The notes under the pieces: model-generated
What the model was told of the DNA's origin: nothing
The model's input: only the letters and a program-made list of their open reading frames with translations
Database searches by the model: none
Source of the DNA: Shimia_B sp038527375
GTDB lineage: Bacteria; Pseudomonadota; Alphaproteobacteria; Rhodobacterales; Rhodobacteraceae
DNA: 64,000 bases
Assembly (NCBI GenBank): GCA_038527375.1
Contig: JBCBFU010000008.1
Location: 1 to 64,000, forward strand
Direction of reading: 5' to 3'
In this document: positions 1 to 8,675 of the stretch, one piece after another
Position numbering within the stretch: position 1 is the first letter of the stretch
Layout: every line of letters begins with the position of its first letter
Program-made: the position numbers and the translations under genes

Positions 1-776
1 CCGATGGGCATTTTGTTTCCCGGGTTCTCGAAGTCGTATTTGAACAGATTGAAATCGCGTTTGTAGATTTCATAGACGAGATGCATCGACAGATCGTCGA
101 AGTAATCGCCCACCGGGTGGGCGCGCTTGGGTCCGTGGCCCTCGCTTTCGTTAAAGCGGGGGATGTCGGACAGCGTGACGGGGTGCGGCGTCTCGATATG
201 GTCGAGCACCTGTTGCATGCCGTCGTTGAAGCTTTCGGTCCAGAAGATCTTGTCGTAGCGCCCGCCATTCACGATGAAGGTCGAGATGTGGCCCGACATC
301 GCCGACCAGTGGATGTCGGGTTCCATGGGCCTGCGCCAGCGTATGGTGTCGCGGGCAAAGAGTAGGAAGCGCCGGAAGCTCTTGATCTGGTCAAACTCGA
401 AATTGTCTTCAGGGCTGCCGACCTCGATCCCGTATTTCTGGATCAGGAGCGGCACTAGGTTCCCGCGATAGCGTTTGCCGTTGCGCTGGATGCCGCAGAT
501 CTTGTCGAAGAAGGACGACAGGATGCGGGTGTAGGGATTGCGCACGCAGGTGAAGGCATAGGAGTTGTGCGCCTGCACGTTGGCCTGGATCAGCGGCTGC
601 GACCCCTCAAGCGCCCATTTGTGCATCCCACCCTGGGCGTCGTGGATATCGCCGTCGAAAAATTCGCCATGGTCTGAATAGTACATGATCTGGCCGATGG
701 TCGAACACGCGCATTTTGGCACGACGCGGTACACCACGCTTTCGCTTTCGGTCATCCAGGTTCCGGGAAAGCCCAT
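1..776 (-). CDS. Sulfotransferase family protein, partial (3' end outside window)
   Basis: The visible part is 258 codons read from an ATG at 776; the C-terminus lies beyond base 1. Residues 19-27 (VPKCACSTI) match the 5'-phosphosulfate-binding loop of the Golgi-type carbohydrate sulfotransferases (Sulfotransfer_2). Residues 77-92 contain CVRNPYTRILSSF, the 3'-phosphate-binding element with Arg79 and Ser87. Such enzymes move sulfate from PAPS to a sugar or other acceptor. The frame is closed by a TAG 15 codons upstream of the ATG, so the start is well bounded, although the ribosome site (GGGGCCGAG) is weak. It is divergent from a glycosyltransferase gene 133 bases away, which suggests a role in making a sulfated polysaccharide. 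The acceptor cannot be told from sequence. Confidence 0.85.
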   Translation of the reverse strand, partial: MGFPGTWMTESESVVYRVVPKCACSTIGQIMYYSDHGEFFDGDIHDAQGGMHKWALEGSQPLIQANVQAHNSYAFTCVRNPYTRILSSFFDKICGIQRNGKRYRGNLVPLLIQKYGIEVGSPEDNFEFDQIKSFRRFLLFARDTIRWRRPMEPDIHWSAMSGHISTFIVNGGRYDKIFWTESFNDGMQQVLDHIETPHPVTLSDIPRFNESEGHGPKRAHPVGDYFDDLSMHLVYEIYKRDFNLFKYDFENPGNKMPI

Positions 777-909
777 CTGCTCGGCCCCTATATTGGTGTT
801 TTGACAGGTGTAACCTGCCCTCTAAAGGCAAACAAACCCTGTTTCTTCATCAATTCTTCTCATAGAGTCGCGAAAACAATCCAGCATCATCAAGGCGTTT
901 GGTTCCGGA

Positions 910-2487
910 ATGGCAAAAATTGCCTTTATCCTTTTGTGTCACAAGGATCCCAAGTCGATCATTGATCAGGCCGAGCGTCTGACCGCCGTGGGCGATTTCA
1001 TGTCGATCCATTTCGACCGTCGCGCGAACCCCGAGCACTATCAGATGATCCGCGAGGCGTTGCGCGACAACCCAAACGTCACCTTTGCCAAGAAGCGTTT
1101 GAAATGCGGTTGGGGGGCGTGGTCGCTGGTTCAGGCATCGCTCTTCGCGGTTGAGGCTGCGGTCGAAGCATTTCCATCGGCCACGCATTTCTACATGCTG
1201 TCAGGCGACTGCATGGCGATCAAATCCGCCGAATACGCCCATGCCTTCCTTGATGCGCGCGACTGCGACTACATCGAAAGCTTCGATTACTTCGAAAGCG
1301 ACTGGATCAAGACCGGGATGAAAGAAGAGCGGTTGATCTACCGCCACTATTTCAACGAGCGCACGCAGAAACGGTTGTTCTACGCCAGCTACAACACGCA
1401 AAAGCGGTTCGGGCTGACCCGCGAGATCCCTGCCGATATTCAGGTCATGATCGGATCGCAATGGTGGTGCCTGCGCCGCACGACCATCGAACGCATCCTC
1501 GCGTTTTGTCGGTCGCGGCGCGATGTGATGCGCTTTTTCCGCACGACGTGGATCCCGGACGAGACGTTTTTCCAGACCTTGGTGCGCCACCTTGTGCCGG
1601 AAAAAGAGATCGAGTCGCGCACGCTGACCTTCCTGATGTTTTCGGACTACGGGATGCCGGTGACGTTCTACAACGATCAGTTCGACATGCTCTTGAGCCA
1701 GGACTTCCTGTTTGCACGCAAGATCAGCCCGGGGGCGACCGAGTTGAAGGAGCGCTTGGGCGAGCTTTACGCAGCCCAAGACGTGCATTTCCAGATTTCG
1801 AACGAAGGTCAGCGGCTGTTCAAATTCCTCACCGGGCGGGGCCGGGACGGGCGGCGGTTTGCGCCCCGGTTCTGGGAGACCGAGGCCTCGCTGGGGCGCG
1901 AGCGCGAGCTGATGATCGTGGTGTGCAAGAAATGGCACGTGGCCAAGCGTCTGCTGGCGAAGGTCAAGCAGACCACCAACCTACCGGTGATCGAGTACCT
2001 CTTTCACGAGGAAGGGACGCCGCTGCCGGACCTTGGTGGCATCCAGACAACGCTGGAGAAACGCACCCGGCACCGGCGTGCGCTGATGCGGATGCTGTTT
2101 GATTACTACGAGACCGACCGCCTGCTAATCTGCCTCGATCCGTCTTCCGTCGATCTGATGTTGGATTTTGAATCCGACCGGTCCAAGACGCGGTTTCTGG
2201 AGATCGAGTGCAATTTCTCGGATGAGTATCTGCTTGGTCACGCGACGCGGGTGGGGCTTGCTTCGGTCGACACGCCGCGCGACGTGCTGGCGCGGCTGCT
2301 GCCCACGATCCGCCATGACGTGACCTTTGAACACGAACGCATGCGGGATGCAGGGTTCAAGAATTACAGCCGCATCCGGGAACGCAATGGCGTTGAAGAC
2401 AATGCCGACGAACTGGCCGCGTTCCTGAGCGTGCCCGCCGATACCGCGACCACGATCGCCAAGACCGACCACCTGTTTCTGGATTGA
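910..2487 (+). CDS. GT14-type (core-2/I-branching) glycosyltransferase with DUF5928 C-terminus
   Basis: A 525-residue protein. The first ~250 residues look like the beta-1,6-N-acetylglucosaminyltransferase (Branch, GT14) family: a start MAKIAFILLCHKD, HFDRR at 34-38, WGAWSLVQA at 68-76 and FYMLSGDCM at 94-102, the last matching the family LSG-D motif. The rest, about residues 270-525, corresponds to the region I recall as DUF5928, found attached to this transferase in Rhodobacteraceae. There is no signal peptide or membrane segment, so it probably acts in the cytoplasm on a lipid-linked or nucleotide-sugar substrate. The donor and acceptor are not known. It is divergent from a sulfotransferase gene and is followed after 5 bases by the HIT gene. 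Confidence 0.8.
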   Translation: MAKIAFILLCHKDPKSIIDQAERLTAVGDFMSIHFDRRANPEHYQMIREALRDNPNVTFAKKRLKCGWGAWSLVQASLFAVEAAVEAFPSATHFYMLSGDCMAIKSAEYAHAFLDARDCDYIESFDYFESDWIKTGMKEERLIYRHYFNERTQKRLFYASYNTQKRFGLTREIPADIQVMIGSQWWCLRRTTIERILAFCRSRRDVMRFFRTTWIPDETFFQTLVRHLVPEKEIESRTLTFLMFSDYGMPVTFYNDQFDMLLSQDFLFARKISPGATELKERLGELYAAQDVHFQISNEGQRLFKFLTGRGRDGRRFAPRFWETEASLGRERELMIVVCKKWHVAKRLLAKVKQTTNLPVIEYLFHEEGTPLPDLGGIQTTLEKRTRHRRALMRMLFDYYETDRLLICLDPSSVDLMLDFESDRSKTRFLEIECNFSDEYLLGHATRVGLASVDTPRDVLARLLPTIRHDVTFEHERMRDAGFKNYSRIRERNGVEDNADELAAFLSVPADTATTIAKTDHLFLD

Positions 2488-2492
2488 TACCC

Positions 2493-2876
2493 ATGGCCTA
2501 CGACTACGACCCACAAAACATCTTTGCCAAAATCCTGCGCGGTGAAATCCCAAACACCACCGTGTTGGAGACCGAACATTCGCTGGCGTTCCGCGATATC
2601 GCCCCGCAGGCGCCCGATCATGTGCTGGTCATCCCGAAGGGTGCCTATGTGTGTTTCGACCACTTCGCGCTGGAGGCGAGCGAGGCCGAGATCGTGGATT
2701 TCACCCGCGCGGTCGGCACGGTGTGCAAGGACCTGGGCGTCCAACCGGGCGAAGGCGGTGCGGGCTATCGCCTGCTGTCGAACGCTGGCAATGACGGGGT
2801 GCAGGATGTCCCGCATTTGCACGTGCATATCGTGGCGGGCCGTAACCTTGGGCCGATGTTGTTGCATCGCGATTGA
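2493..2876 (+). CDS. HIT family (histidine triad) nucleotide-binding protein
   Basis: A 127-residue protein with the complete histidine triad HLHVHIV at 108-114 (His108, His110, His112) near the C-terminus, preceded by the DHVLVIPKG strand typical of HINT-like HIT proteins. Members hydrolyse AMP-lysine or other nucleoside phosphoramidates. The ATG at 2493 is chosen over an in-frame TTG at 2484 because the TTG overlaps the upstream stop codon and the family normally begins at about this point. Length is normal for HINT proteins. The gene is likely transcribed with the glycosyltransferase 5 bases upstream; no functional link is evident. Confidence 0.9.
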   Translation: MAYDYDPQNIFAKILRGEIPNTTVLETEHSLAFRDIAPQAPDHVLVIPKGAYVCFDHFALEASEAEIVDFTRAVGTVCKDLGVQPGEGGAGYRLLSNAGNDGVQDVPHLHVHIVAGRNLGPMLLHRD

Positions 2877-2906
2877 TCAAAGCGCGCTCAGAGACGGGCG
2901 CACATT

Positions 2907-2929
2907 TTGAGTATTTTTGGACCATCGAA
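2907..2929 (+). repeat. 23-bp intergenic repeat, copy 1
   Basis: The core GAGTATTTTTGGACCATCGA starts at 2909, 33 bases after the HIT stop codon. An identical 23-base copy lies at 33765-33787, and a related motif (GGGATATTTCTGGCCAG) occurs at 38751-38767. All three sit at or just after the 3' end of a gene. I recall similar T-rich elements behind genes in other Rhodobacteraceae but cannot verify that here. A role in 3'-end formation is inference. Confidence 0.6.
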
Positions 2930-2949
2930 GGGGCCGCGGTTAGGGCCCA

Positions 2950-3966
2950 TCAGGCGGCGCTGCGCAGATCCTTGTCGGTGTCCGCGGCGCAGGCAGCCCA
3001 AATCCGTCCGGTTACATCCGTCGCATCCATGTCGCTGCCGCGGAGCATTTTGGTAATCGCGCTGAGGTCCGAGAAGGACCAGAAGAGGCCCGCCTCGAGC
3101 ATGTAGAGTTCGCCCGTTTCCGCATGCAGCCGGAAATCATAGAGCGAATAGTGCCGCGCGCGCAGGGCGCGATGCGCCGTCCGGCAGGCGGTCTCGATCT
3201 GGCTGCGCACCTGGGGTGACAGGTCGGCTGGGCAGATGGGCTGCGCTTCCGCGCGGGCGGATTGCTGCATCTCACCCGTCTCGTCCTGTTCCAGCTTGTC
3301 GGCCACCTCGCGGATCGGGCGCGCCTCGCTCACCGGGTATTCGATGACGCTGGGCACCATGAGGTCGCCATCCAGTTCGATCACAGCGGCGCGCAATTCA
3401 CGGCCTGGGACAAAGGCCTCTGCAAAGATCGTGTCGGCGTATTGGCGGGCGTGGGCCACAGCTTTTTGAGCGTCGTGGGCCGCATGAACAACCGAGATGC
3501 CCAGCGAATTGTCCTCGCTGTCGGGTTTGACGACAAAGGGGGCGGGCAGGTCCGGGATGTCACCGGGACCAAGGCGCTGGGCGCGCGCCACCTGAACCCC
3601 CGCGGACGCCACGACATCGCGTGTCCACAGCTTGCTGGTTGCAAGTGCCGTCACTGCCGCGGGCGATCCCACGACGGGGATGCCAAGCATGTCTTCAAAG
3701 AGCGCCCGGTAGGTGGTCATGCCCTTTGGGCAAAACATATGCGGCACGATCAGGTCGGGCGTCCCAACCTGATCCAGCGCCTGCGCCAACGGCATGGCTT
3801 TTCCCAGATCGCGTGTGTTGGGGCCAAAGCGCCACGCCCCATCTGGCGCGACAGCCGCAAAGCGGTGACGCACCCCATCGGGCCGCAAAACCGCGTCGGC
3901 ATACATGCGCGAGAGATCGAAATAGAATTCGTTCTGGGACGAGCCGAAGACGTGAAGCACCTGCAT
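2950..3966 (-). CDS. ATP-grasp protein of the D-alanine--D-alanine ligase type
   Basis: A 338-residue protein. The N-terminal part contains the segment LGIPVVGSPAAVTALATSK followed by LWTRDVVASAGVQVA, which matches the Ddl substrate domain boundary (a GIP-x-GS motif, then a Lys in the ATP-binding domain). PFVVKPDSEDNSLGISVV is the ATP-grasp glycine loop, and YDFRLHAETGELYMLEA near the C-terminus holds the acidic metal ligands. The fold joins an amino or hydroxy acid to a carboxylate using ATP. It is not next to mur or fts genes, so it is probably a paralogue rather than the cell-wall Ddl. The ATG at 3966 has a good ribosome site (AGAGGT); a longer frame reading upstream overlaps the ABC gene and lacks such a site. 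Confidence 0.75.
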   Translation of the reverse strand: MQVLHVFGSSQNEFYFDLSRMYADAVLRPDGVRHRFAAVAPDGAWRFGPNTRDLGKAMPLAQALDQVGTPDLIVPHMFCPKGMTTYRALFEDMLGIPVVGSPAAVTALATSKLWTRDVVASAGVQVARAQRLGPGDIPDLPAPFVVKPDSEDNSLGISVVHAAHDAQKAVAHARQYADTIFAEAFVPGRELRAAVIELDGDLMVPSVIEYPVSEARPIREVADKLEQDETGEMQQSARAEAQPICPADLSPQVRSQIETACRTAHRALRARHYSLYDFRLHAETGELYMLEAGLFWSFSDLSAITKMLRGSDMDATDVTGRIWAACAADTDKDLRSAA

Positions 3967-4069
3967 GGAAACCTCTGGGTACAATCGCCCTGTCAGGGCG
4001 GTGGGTGCGAACCGAAGGGAAAACACGCGGGACGCAGGTGCGTTCCCGGCGCTGTTGTGTGTGGTGCCG

Positions 4070-5005
4070 TCAGTCGTGTTTCGTGAGGGCGAGGAACACA
4101 TCCTCGAGGTCGGCCTGTTCCGTGCGGATGTCCCGCAGCCCCAGCCCTGCGGCGCGCACGGCATCGAGGATCGCCTCGGGCGAGGTTTGCGAGGTGCGGT
4201 AGGTAAAGGCCATGGCACCATCGCTGCGCCGTTCGAGCGTGGTGCCGTCTGGTGGCGCAACTTGCCCTTCGCATTCTGGCGACACCACGAGGGTCTTGCT
4301 GTCCATGCGGCCCAGCAGGTTCGCGGTGGTGTCCCGCGCGCGCAGGGCGCCGTTGTCGATGATCGCGATCTCGTCGCACATCTCCTCGGCCTCTTCGAGG
4401 TAATGGGTGGTCAGGATGATGGTCATGCCGGTCTCGCGATTGAGCTTGCGGACATTGGCCCACAGCATCTGGCGCAATTCGATATCGACGCCCGCGGTCG
4501 GTTCATCCAGGACCAGAACCTGCGGTGTGTGCACCAACGCCTTGCCCAGCAGCAGACGGCGGCGCATCCCACCTGACAAGGACCGCGCATAGGCATCACC
4601 CTTGTCGGACAGGCCAATCAGGTCGAGCAGGTCATCGGTCTTGCGCGCGCGTTTCGGGACGCCGTAAAGCCCTGCTTGAACCTCGAGCGATTGGCGCGGG
4701 GTGAAAAACGGATCAAGGTTGAGCTCTTGCGGCATGACACCGATGGCCGCGCGGGATTGGCGCGGATTTCGGTCCTGATCGAAGCCCCAGATGCGGACCT
4801 GCCCTGAGGTTTTCAGCACGAGGCCCGCGAGGATGTTGATCAACGTGGATTTGCCTGCGCCATTGGGGCCCAGCAGACCAAAGATCGACCCGCGCGGTAT
4901 GGTCAGATCAATGCCCTTCAGCGCCTCTTTCGGAGGCTGGCCTGCGGAGGCCGCGTAGGTCTTGCGAAGTTCCCGGAGTTCGATGGCGTTGGTTGGCGTG
5001 GTCAT
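4070..5005 (-). CDS. ABC transporter ATP-binding protein (ABC-2/YadG type)
   Basis: A 311-residue ATPase with Walker A GPNGAGKST at 46-54, the signature LSGGM at 143-147 and Walker B VLVLDEP at 163-169, followed by the switch region TTHYLEEAEEMCDEIAII. The C-terminal ~80 residues form the extension common to ATPases that partner ABC-2 permeases (drug, lipid or polysaccharide export). No permease gene is adjacent, either on the same strand downstream (the ATP-grasp gene) or upstream, so its membrane partner must be encoded elsewhere. Length and motifs are intact. The substrate is unknown. Confidence 0.9.
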   Translation of the reverse strand: MTTPTNAIELRELRKTYAASAGQPPKEALKGIDLTIPRGSIFGLLGPNGAGKSTLINILAGLVLKTSGQVRIWGFDQDRNPRQSRAAIGVMPQELNLDPFFTPRQSLEVQAGLYGVPKRARKTDDLLDLIGLSDKGDAYARSLSGGMRRRLLLGKALVHTPQVLVLDEPTAGVDIELRQMLWANVRKLNRETGMTIILTTHYLEEAEEMCDEIAIIDNGALRARDTTANLLGRMDSKTLVVSPECEGQVAPPDGTTLERRSDGAMAFTYRTSQTSPEAILDAVRAAGLGLRDIRTEQADLEDVFLALTKHD

Positions 5006-5131
5006 CGGGTGGCTCCGTGTTCAGTGCGCCGTCGGGGTCTGGACCCGACGCGCCGGTATGGTATGTGCCATCTATGGCGTGCCCATGGTTGGGGCAAGCC
5101 GTGCACCGCAAGCCAGCCAAGAGGTCCGCCA

Positions 5132-5335
5132 ATGTCTCTTACCCCGCCCGAATACGAAATCGTTAAAGACTGGCGCGTGTCCTGTGATGGGGGTGAAGGC
5201 GCACTGGGGCATCCACGCGTGTGGCTTTCGCTGGACCGCGACACGGGCTACGTGGAATGCCCGTATTGCGACAAGCTTTACGTGCACGAGAGCAAAGCCG
5301 ACGACGTCCTCAAGGCGTTCGGTATCGCGGCCTAG
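5132..5335 (+). CDS. Zinc-finger CHCC domain protein
   Basis: A 67-residue protein with the pattern VSCDGG, then LGHPRVWLSL, then YVECPYCDKLYV, giving one Cys, one His and the CPYC pair of the zf-CHCC family. This family includes the NDUFS6-like zinc protein associated with respiratory complex I and many short bacterial relatives. The ATG at 5132 follows GAGGT, a good ribosome site; longer upstream reading is unsupported. The stop codon shares its CTAG with the stop of the convergent gene. The function in this organism is not known, but the zinc ligands are intact. Confidence 0.8.
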   Translation: MSLTPPEYEIVKDWRVSCDGGEGALGHPRVWLSLDRDTGYVECPYCDKLYVHESKADDVLKAFGIAA

Positions 5336-5706
5336 GCCATCGCGGCCATTGCAAAGGCCAATAGTGCCACCACCGGTAGAAAAAGCAGCCCTTGGGGCAA
5401 AAGGCTCCACGGTGTGCGGAGCACGAATTTCGCCGCTATGCCAGCGATCGCGATTGCTGCGTTGATCACGAGCGCGGCCATCAGCCAGTCGGTTCCGCCA
5501 GTGATGTACCCGATCAGCGCCAAGGCGGGCGCTGTTACGAGGATTGCGCTGACCATGTGCCAACACATCCACGCTGTGACATGGACGACGTCGGGAAGGT
5601 CCGCGACGCGCAAGGGTCGGGCGACTTGGCGTCCACCCACAAAGAAATGAACTCCGGCCCATAGCAGCCCAATGGCGACCGCCCCAAGAATTGCCCAATC
5701 CGTCAT
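5332..5706 (-). CDS. Small integral membrane protein, unknown function
   Basis: A 124-residue hydrophobic protein with about four membrane segments: residues 4-24, a segment around 45-67, one around 73-92 and one at 102-122. It starts MTDWAILGAVAIGLLW and ends in a run of Ala and Met. I do not recognise the family. It is divergent from polA with 94 bases between them, and it shares the overlapping stop CTAG with the zinc-finger gene. The base composition fits its neighbours and hydrophobic periodicity supports a real gene. Confidence 0.65.
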   Translation of the reverse strand: MTDWAILGAVAIGLLWAGVHFFVGGRQVARPLRVADLPDVVHVTAWMCWHMVSAILVTAPALALIGYITGGTDWLMAALVINAAIAIAGIAAKFVLRTPWSLLPQGLLFLPVVALLAFAMAAMA

Positions 5707-5800
5707 GCGCCCCGCTTTCGTCCCGCACCCGCGTTGGGTATAGCAAAGGGCGCGGCTATGTCTGGTGTGGCAGGTGCGCACGGGCAAAGGAGAGGCAGAC

Positions 5801-8593
5801 ATGGCATTCGGCAAGGGACATCACCTGCATCTGATTGACGGGTCCGCCTTTATCTTTCGCGCCTATCACGCGCTTCCGCCGCTCACCCGGAAATCGGACG
5901 GGCTGCCCATCGGGGCCGTCAGCGGATTTTGCAACATGTTGCAGCGTTATGTGGAAGGGAATGCCGGGGGCGACGTGACCCATGTTGCGGTGATCTTCGA
6001 CAAGGGATCGCACACCTTCCGCAACGATATGTACGACCAGTACAAGGCCAACCGGGACGAGATGCCCGAAGACCTGCGCCCGCAGATCCCCCTGACACGG
6101 CAGGCCACGCTCGCCTTCAACATCGCCTGCGAAGAGATGGAGGGGTTCGAAGCCGACGACATCATCGCCACCCTTGCCTGTCAGGCGCGCGAGGCCGGGG
6201 GCCGCGTGTCGATCATCAGTTCCGACAAGGATCTGATGCAGTTGGTGGGGGACGGTGTGGTCATGGTGGATGCCATGAAGGGCAACCGCGTCATCGACCG
6301 CGAGGGTGTCGAAGAGAAATTTGGCGTAGGCCCCGAAGGGGTTGTCGATGTTCAGGCGCTCGCGGGCGATTCCGTCGACAACGTGCCCGGTGCGCCCGGG
6401 ATCGGGATCAAGACGGCGGCGCTGCTCATCAACGAATTTGGCACGCTGGAGGATCTCCTCGACCGGGCCGAAGAGATCAAGCAGCCCAAGCGCCGCCAGA
6501 CGCTGATCGACCACCGTGCTCAGATCGAGCTGTCCAAGCGCCTTGTGCAACTGGATTGCGAGGTGCCGCTGAACTTCACGCTGGACGATTTGGAAGTGCG
6601 GGAGCCGGACGCGGACAAGCTGATGGGGTTCCTGGCCGAGATGGAGTTCCGCACGCTCACCCGGCGCATTTCCGAGCAATTGGGCGTCGAGGCCCCCGTG
6701 ATCGAGGCGCCCACGCCCGAAGCGGACACGCCCGCCGAGGTCGAGATGCCGCCGATTGACCCGGCCACCTACGACTGCGTGCGCGATCTGGACACGCTCA
6801 AGGGGTGGATCGACCGGATCTATGAGCGCGGCCATGTGGCCGTCGATACCGAGACGACCGGCCTGAACGAGATGCGGGCGGATCTCGTCGGGGTGTGCCT
6901 CGCCGTTGATCCGGGCGTGGCCTGTTATGTGCCGCTGACACACAAGGCGGGGGGCGATGACCTCTTTGGTTCCAACGATCTGGCCGAGGGGCAAATCCCG
7001 CTCGACGATGCGTTGGGCGTGCTCAAGCCGATGCTGGAGGATCCCGCGATCCTCAAGATCGGGCAGAACATGAAATACGACGCCAAGATTTTGGCGCGCA
7101 ACGGGATCGCCGTGGCCCCCATCGCGGACACGATGCTGATGTCGTATGCGCTCCATGCCGGGCTGCACAATCATTCCATGGATGCGCTCAGCGACCGGTA
7201 TCTGGGCCACCAACCCATCCCGATCAAGGAGCTGTTGGGGACGGGCAAGTCGGCCAAGACCTTTGATCTGGTGCCCATCGAAGACGCCGTGAAATACGCC
7301 GCCGAGGACGCCGACATCACCCTGCGGCTATGGCAGACGTTCCACCCCCGGCTGCATCAGGCCAAGGTCACGACGGTCTATGAAACGCTGGAACGCCCTC
7401 TCGTGCCCGTGCTCGCCCGGATGGAGATGGATGGCATCAAGGTGGATCGCGACACGTTGAGCCGGATGTCGAATGCGTTTGCGCAAAAGATGGCCGGACT
7501 AGAGGCGGATATTCATGAACTGGCGGGCGAGACGTTCAATGTCGGCTCCCCCGCGCAGCTGGGCGAAATCCTGTTCGGCAAGATGGGCCTGCCCGGTGGC
7601 AAGAAGGGCAAGACGGGCAAGTATTCCACGGGTGCCGACGTGCTGGAGGATTTGGCGACCGAACATGACCTGCCACGTCGGGTTCTGGACTGGCGGCAAC
7701 TGTCCAAGCTGAAATCGACTTACACAGATGCGCTGCAGGATCACATCCACCCCGATACCGGGCGGGTGCACACATCCTATTCGATTGCGGGGGCGAACAC
7801 CGGGCGGCTCGCCTCGACCGATCCGAACCTACAGAACATCCCGATCCGGTCTGAGGAAGGCCGCCGCATCCGCGAGGCGTTTGTCGCTGATGAAGGCAAG
7901 ACGCTGGTCGCGCTGGACTACAGCCAGATCGAGCTGCGGATTTTGGCCCACATGGCCGATATCCCCGAGCTCAAGCAGGCTTTTGCGGACGGGATCGACA
8001 TTCACGCGCTGACCGCGTCCGAGATGTTTGATGTTCCGCTGGATGAAATGACGCCGGATGTGCGCCGTCAGGCCAAGGCGATCAACTTTGGGGTGATCTA
8101 CGGGATCAGCGGGTTCGGCCTTGCGCGCAACTTGCGTATTCCGCGGGCCGAGGCGCAGGGGTTCATCGACCGCTATTTCGAACGGTTCCCGGGCATCCGG
8201 GGCTACATGGATGACACGGTGGCCTTCGCGAAGGAGCATCTGCATGTCGAGACGCTCTTTGGCCGCAAAATTCATACGCCCGAGATCAATGCAAAGGGGC
8301 CTACGGCAGGCTTTGCCAAGCGCGCCGCGATCAACGCGCCCATTCAGGGGACGGCCGCCGACATCATCCGCCGCGCGATGATCCGGATGCCCGACGCGAT
8401 CAAGGACCTGCCGGCCAAGATGCTGCTGCAGGTCCACGACGAACTGCTGTTCGAGGTCGAGGATAGCGCGGTCGAAGACCTGACGGCTGCTGCGCGGGAC
8501 ATCATGGAAAGCGCAGCGAAGCCTGCCGTGCATATTGACGTGCCGCTTGTGGTCGATGCGGGGTCCGGCGCGAATTGGGCCCAAGCGCACTAA
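5801..8593 (+). CDS. polA: DNA polymerase I
   Basis: A 930-residue, full-length three-domain enzyme for Okazaki-fragment processing and repair synthesis. The N-terminal 5'-3' exonuclease covers about residues 1-310 (HLIDGSAFIFRAYHA at the start). The 3'-5' proofreading domain follows, with the Exo I motif DTETTGL near residue 348, so proofreading is likely active. The polymerase domain carries motif A LDYSQIELRILAHM near 705, the O-helix motif KAINFGVIYGISGFGLA near 758 and motif C QVHDELLFEV near 877. The ATG at 5801 follows AAAGGAGAGG and is preferred over an in-frame ATG at 5765. It is a single gene with a 94-base upstream region. Confidence 0.97.
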   Translation: MAFGKGHHLHLIDGSAFIFRAYHALPPLTRKSDGLPIGAVSGFCNMLQRYVEGNAGGDVTHVAVIFDKGSHTFRNDMYDQYKANRDEMPEDLRPQIPLTRQATLAFNIACEEMEGFEADDIIATLACQAREAGGRVSIISSDKDLMQLVGDGVVMVDAMKGNRVIDREGVEEKFGVGPEGVVDVQALAGDSVDNVPGAPGIGIKTAALLINEFGTLEDLLDRAEEIKQPKRRQTLIDHRAQIELSKRLVQLDCEVPLNFTLDDLEVREPDADKLMGFLAEMEFRTLTRRISEQLGVEAPVIEAPTPEADTPAEVEMPPIDPATYDCVRDLDTLKGWIDRIYERGHVAVDTETTGLNEMRADLVGVCLAVDPGVACYVPLTHKAGGDDLFGSNDLAEGQIPLDDALGVLKPMLEDPAILKIGQNMKYDAKILARNGIAVAPIADTMLMSYALHAGLHNHSMDALSDRYLGHQPIPIKELLGTGKSAKTFDLVPIEDAVKYAAEDADITLRLWQTFHPRLHQAKVTTVYETLERPLVPVLARMEMDGIKVDRDTLSRMSNAFAQKMAGLEADIHELAGETFNVGSPAQLGEILFGKMGLPGGKKGKTGKYSTGADVLEDLATEHDLPRRVLDWRQLSKLKSTYTDALQDHIHPDTGRVHTSYSIAGANTGRLASTDPNLQNIPIRSEEGRRIREAFVADEGKTLVALDYSQIELRILAHMADIPELKQAFADGIDIHALTASEMFDVPLDEMTPDVRRQAKAINFGVIYGISGFGLARNLRIPRAEAQGFIDRYFERFPGIRGYMDDTVAFAKEHLHVETLFGRKIHTPEINAKGPTAGFAKRAAINAPIQGTAADIIRRAMIRMPDAIKDLPAKMLLQVHDELLFEVEDSAVEDLTAAARDIMESAAKPAVHIDVPLVVDAGSGANWAQAH

Positions 8594-8675
8594 AACTTGA
8601 GAAAAGACTGAACCGGTTCGGCACCCCGTCCGACAGAGGAGCAGACATTGCCCCTCATCGGCCCGGAGCCCACCC

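Noticed and set aside
5765..5800. Earlier in-frame ATG for polA
   Set aside because: The ATG at 5801 has a strong ribosome site, and the added residues do not belong to the family N-terminus.
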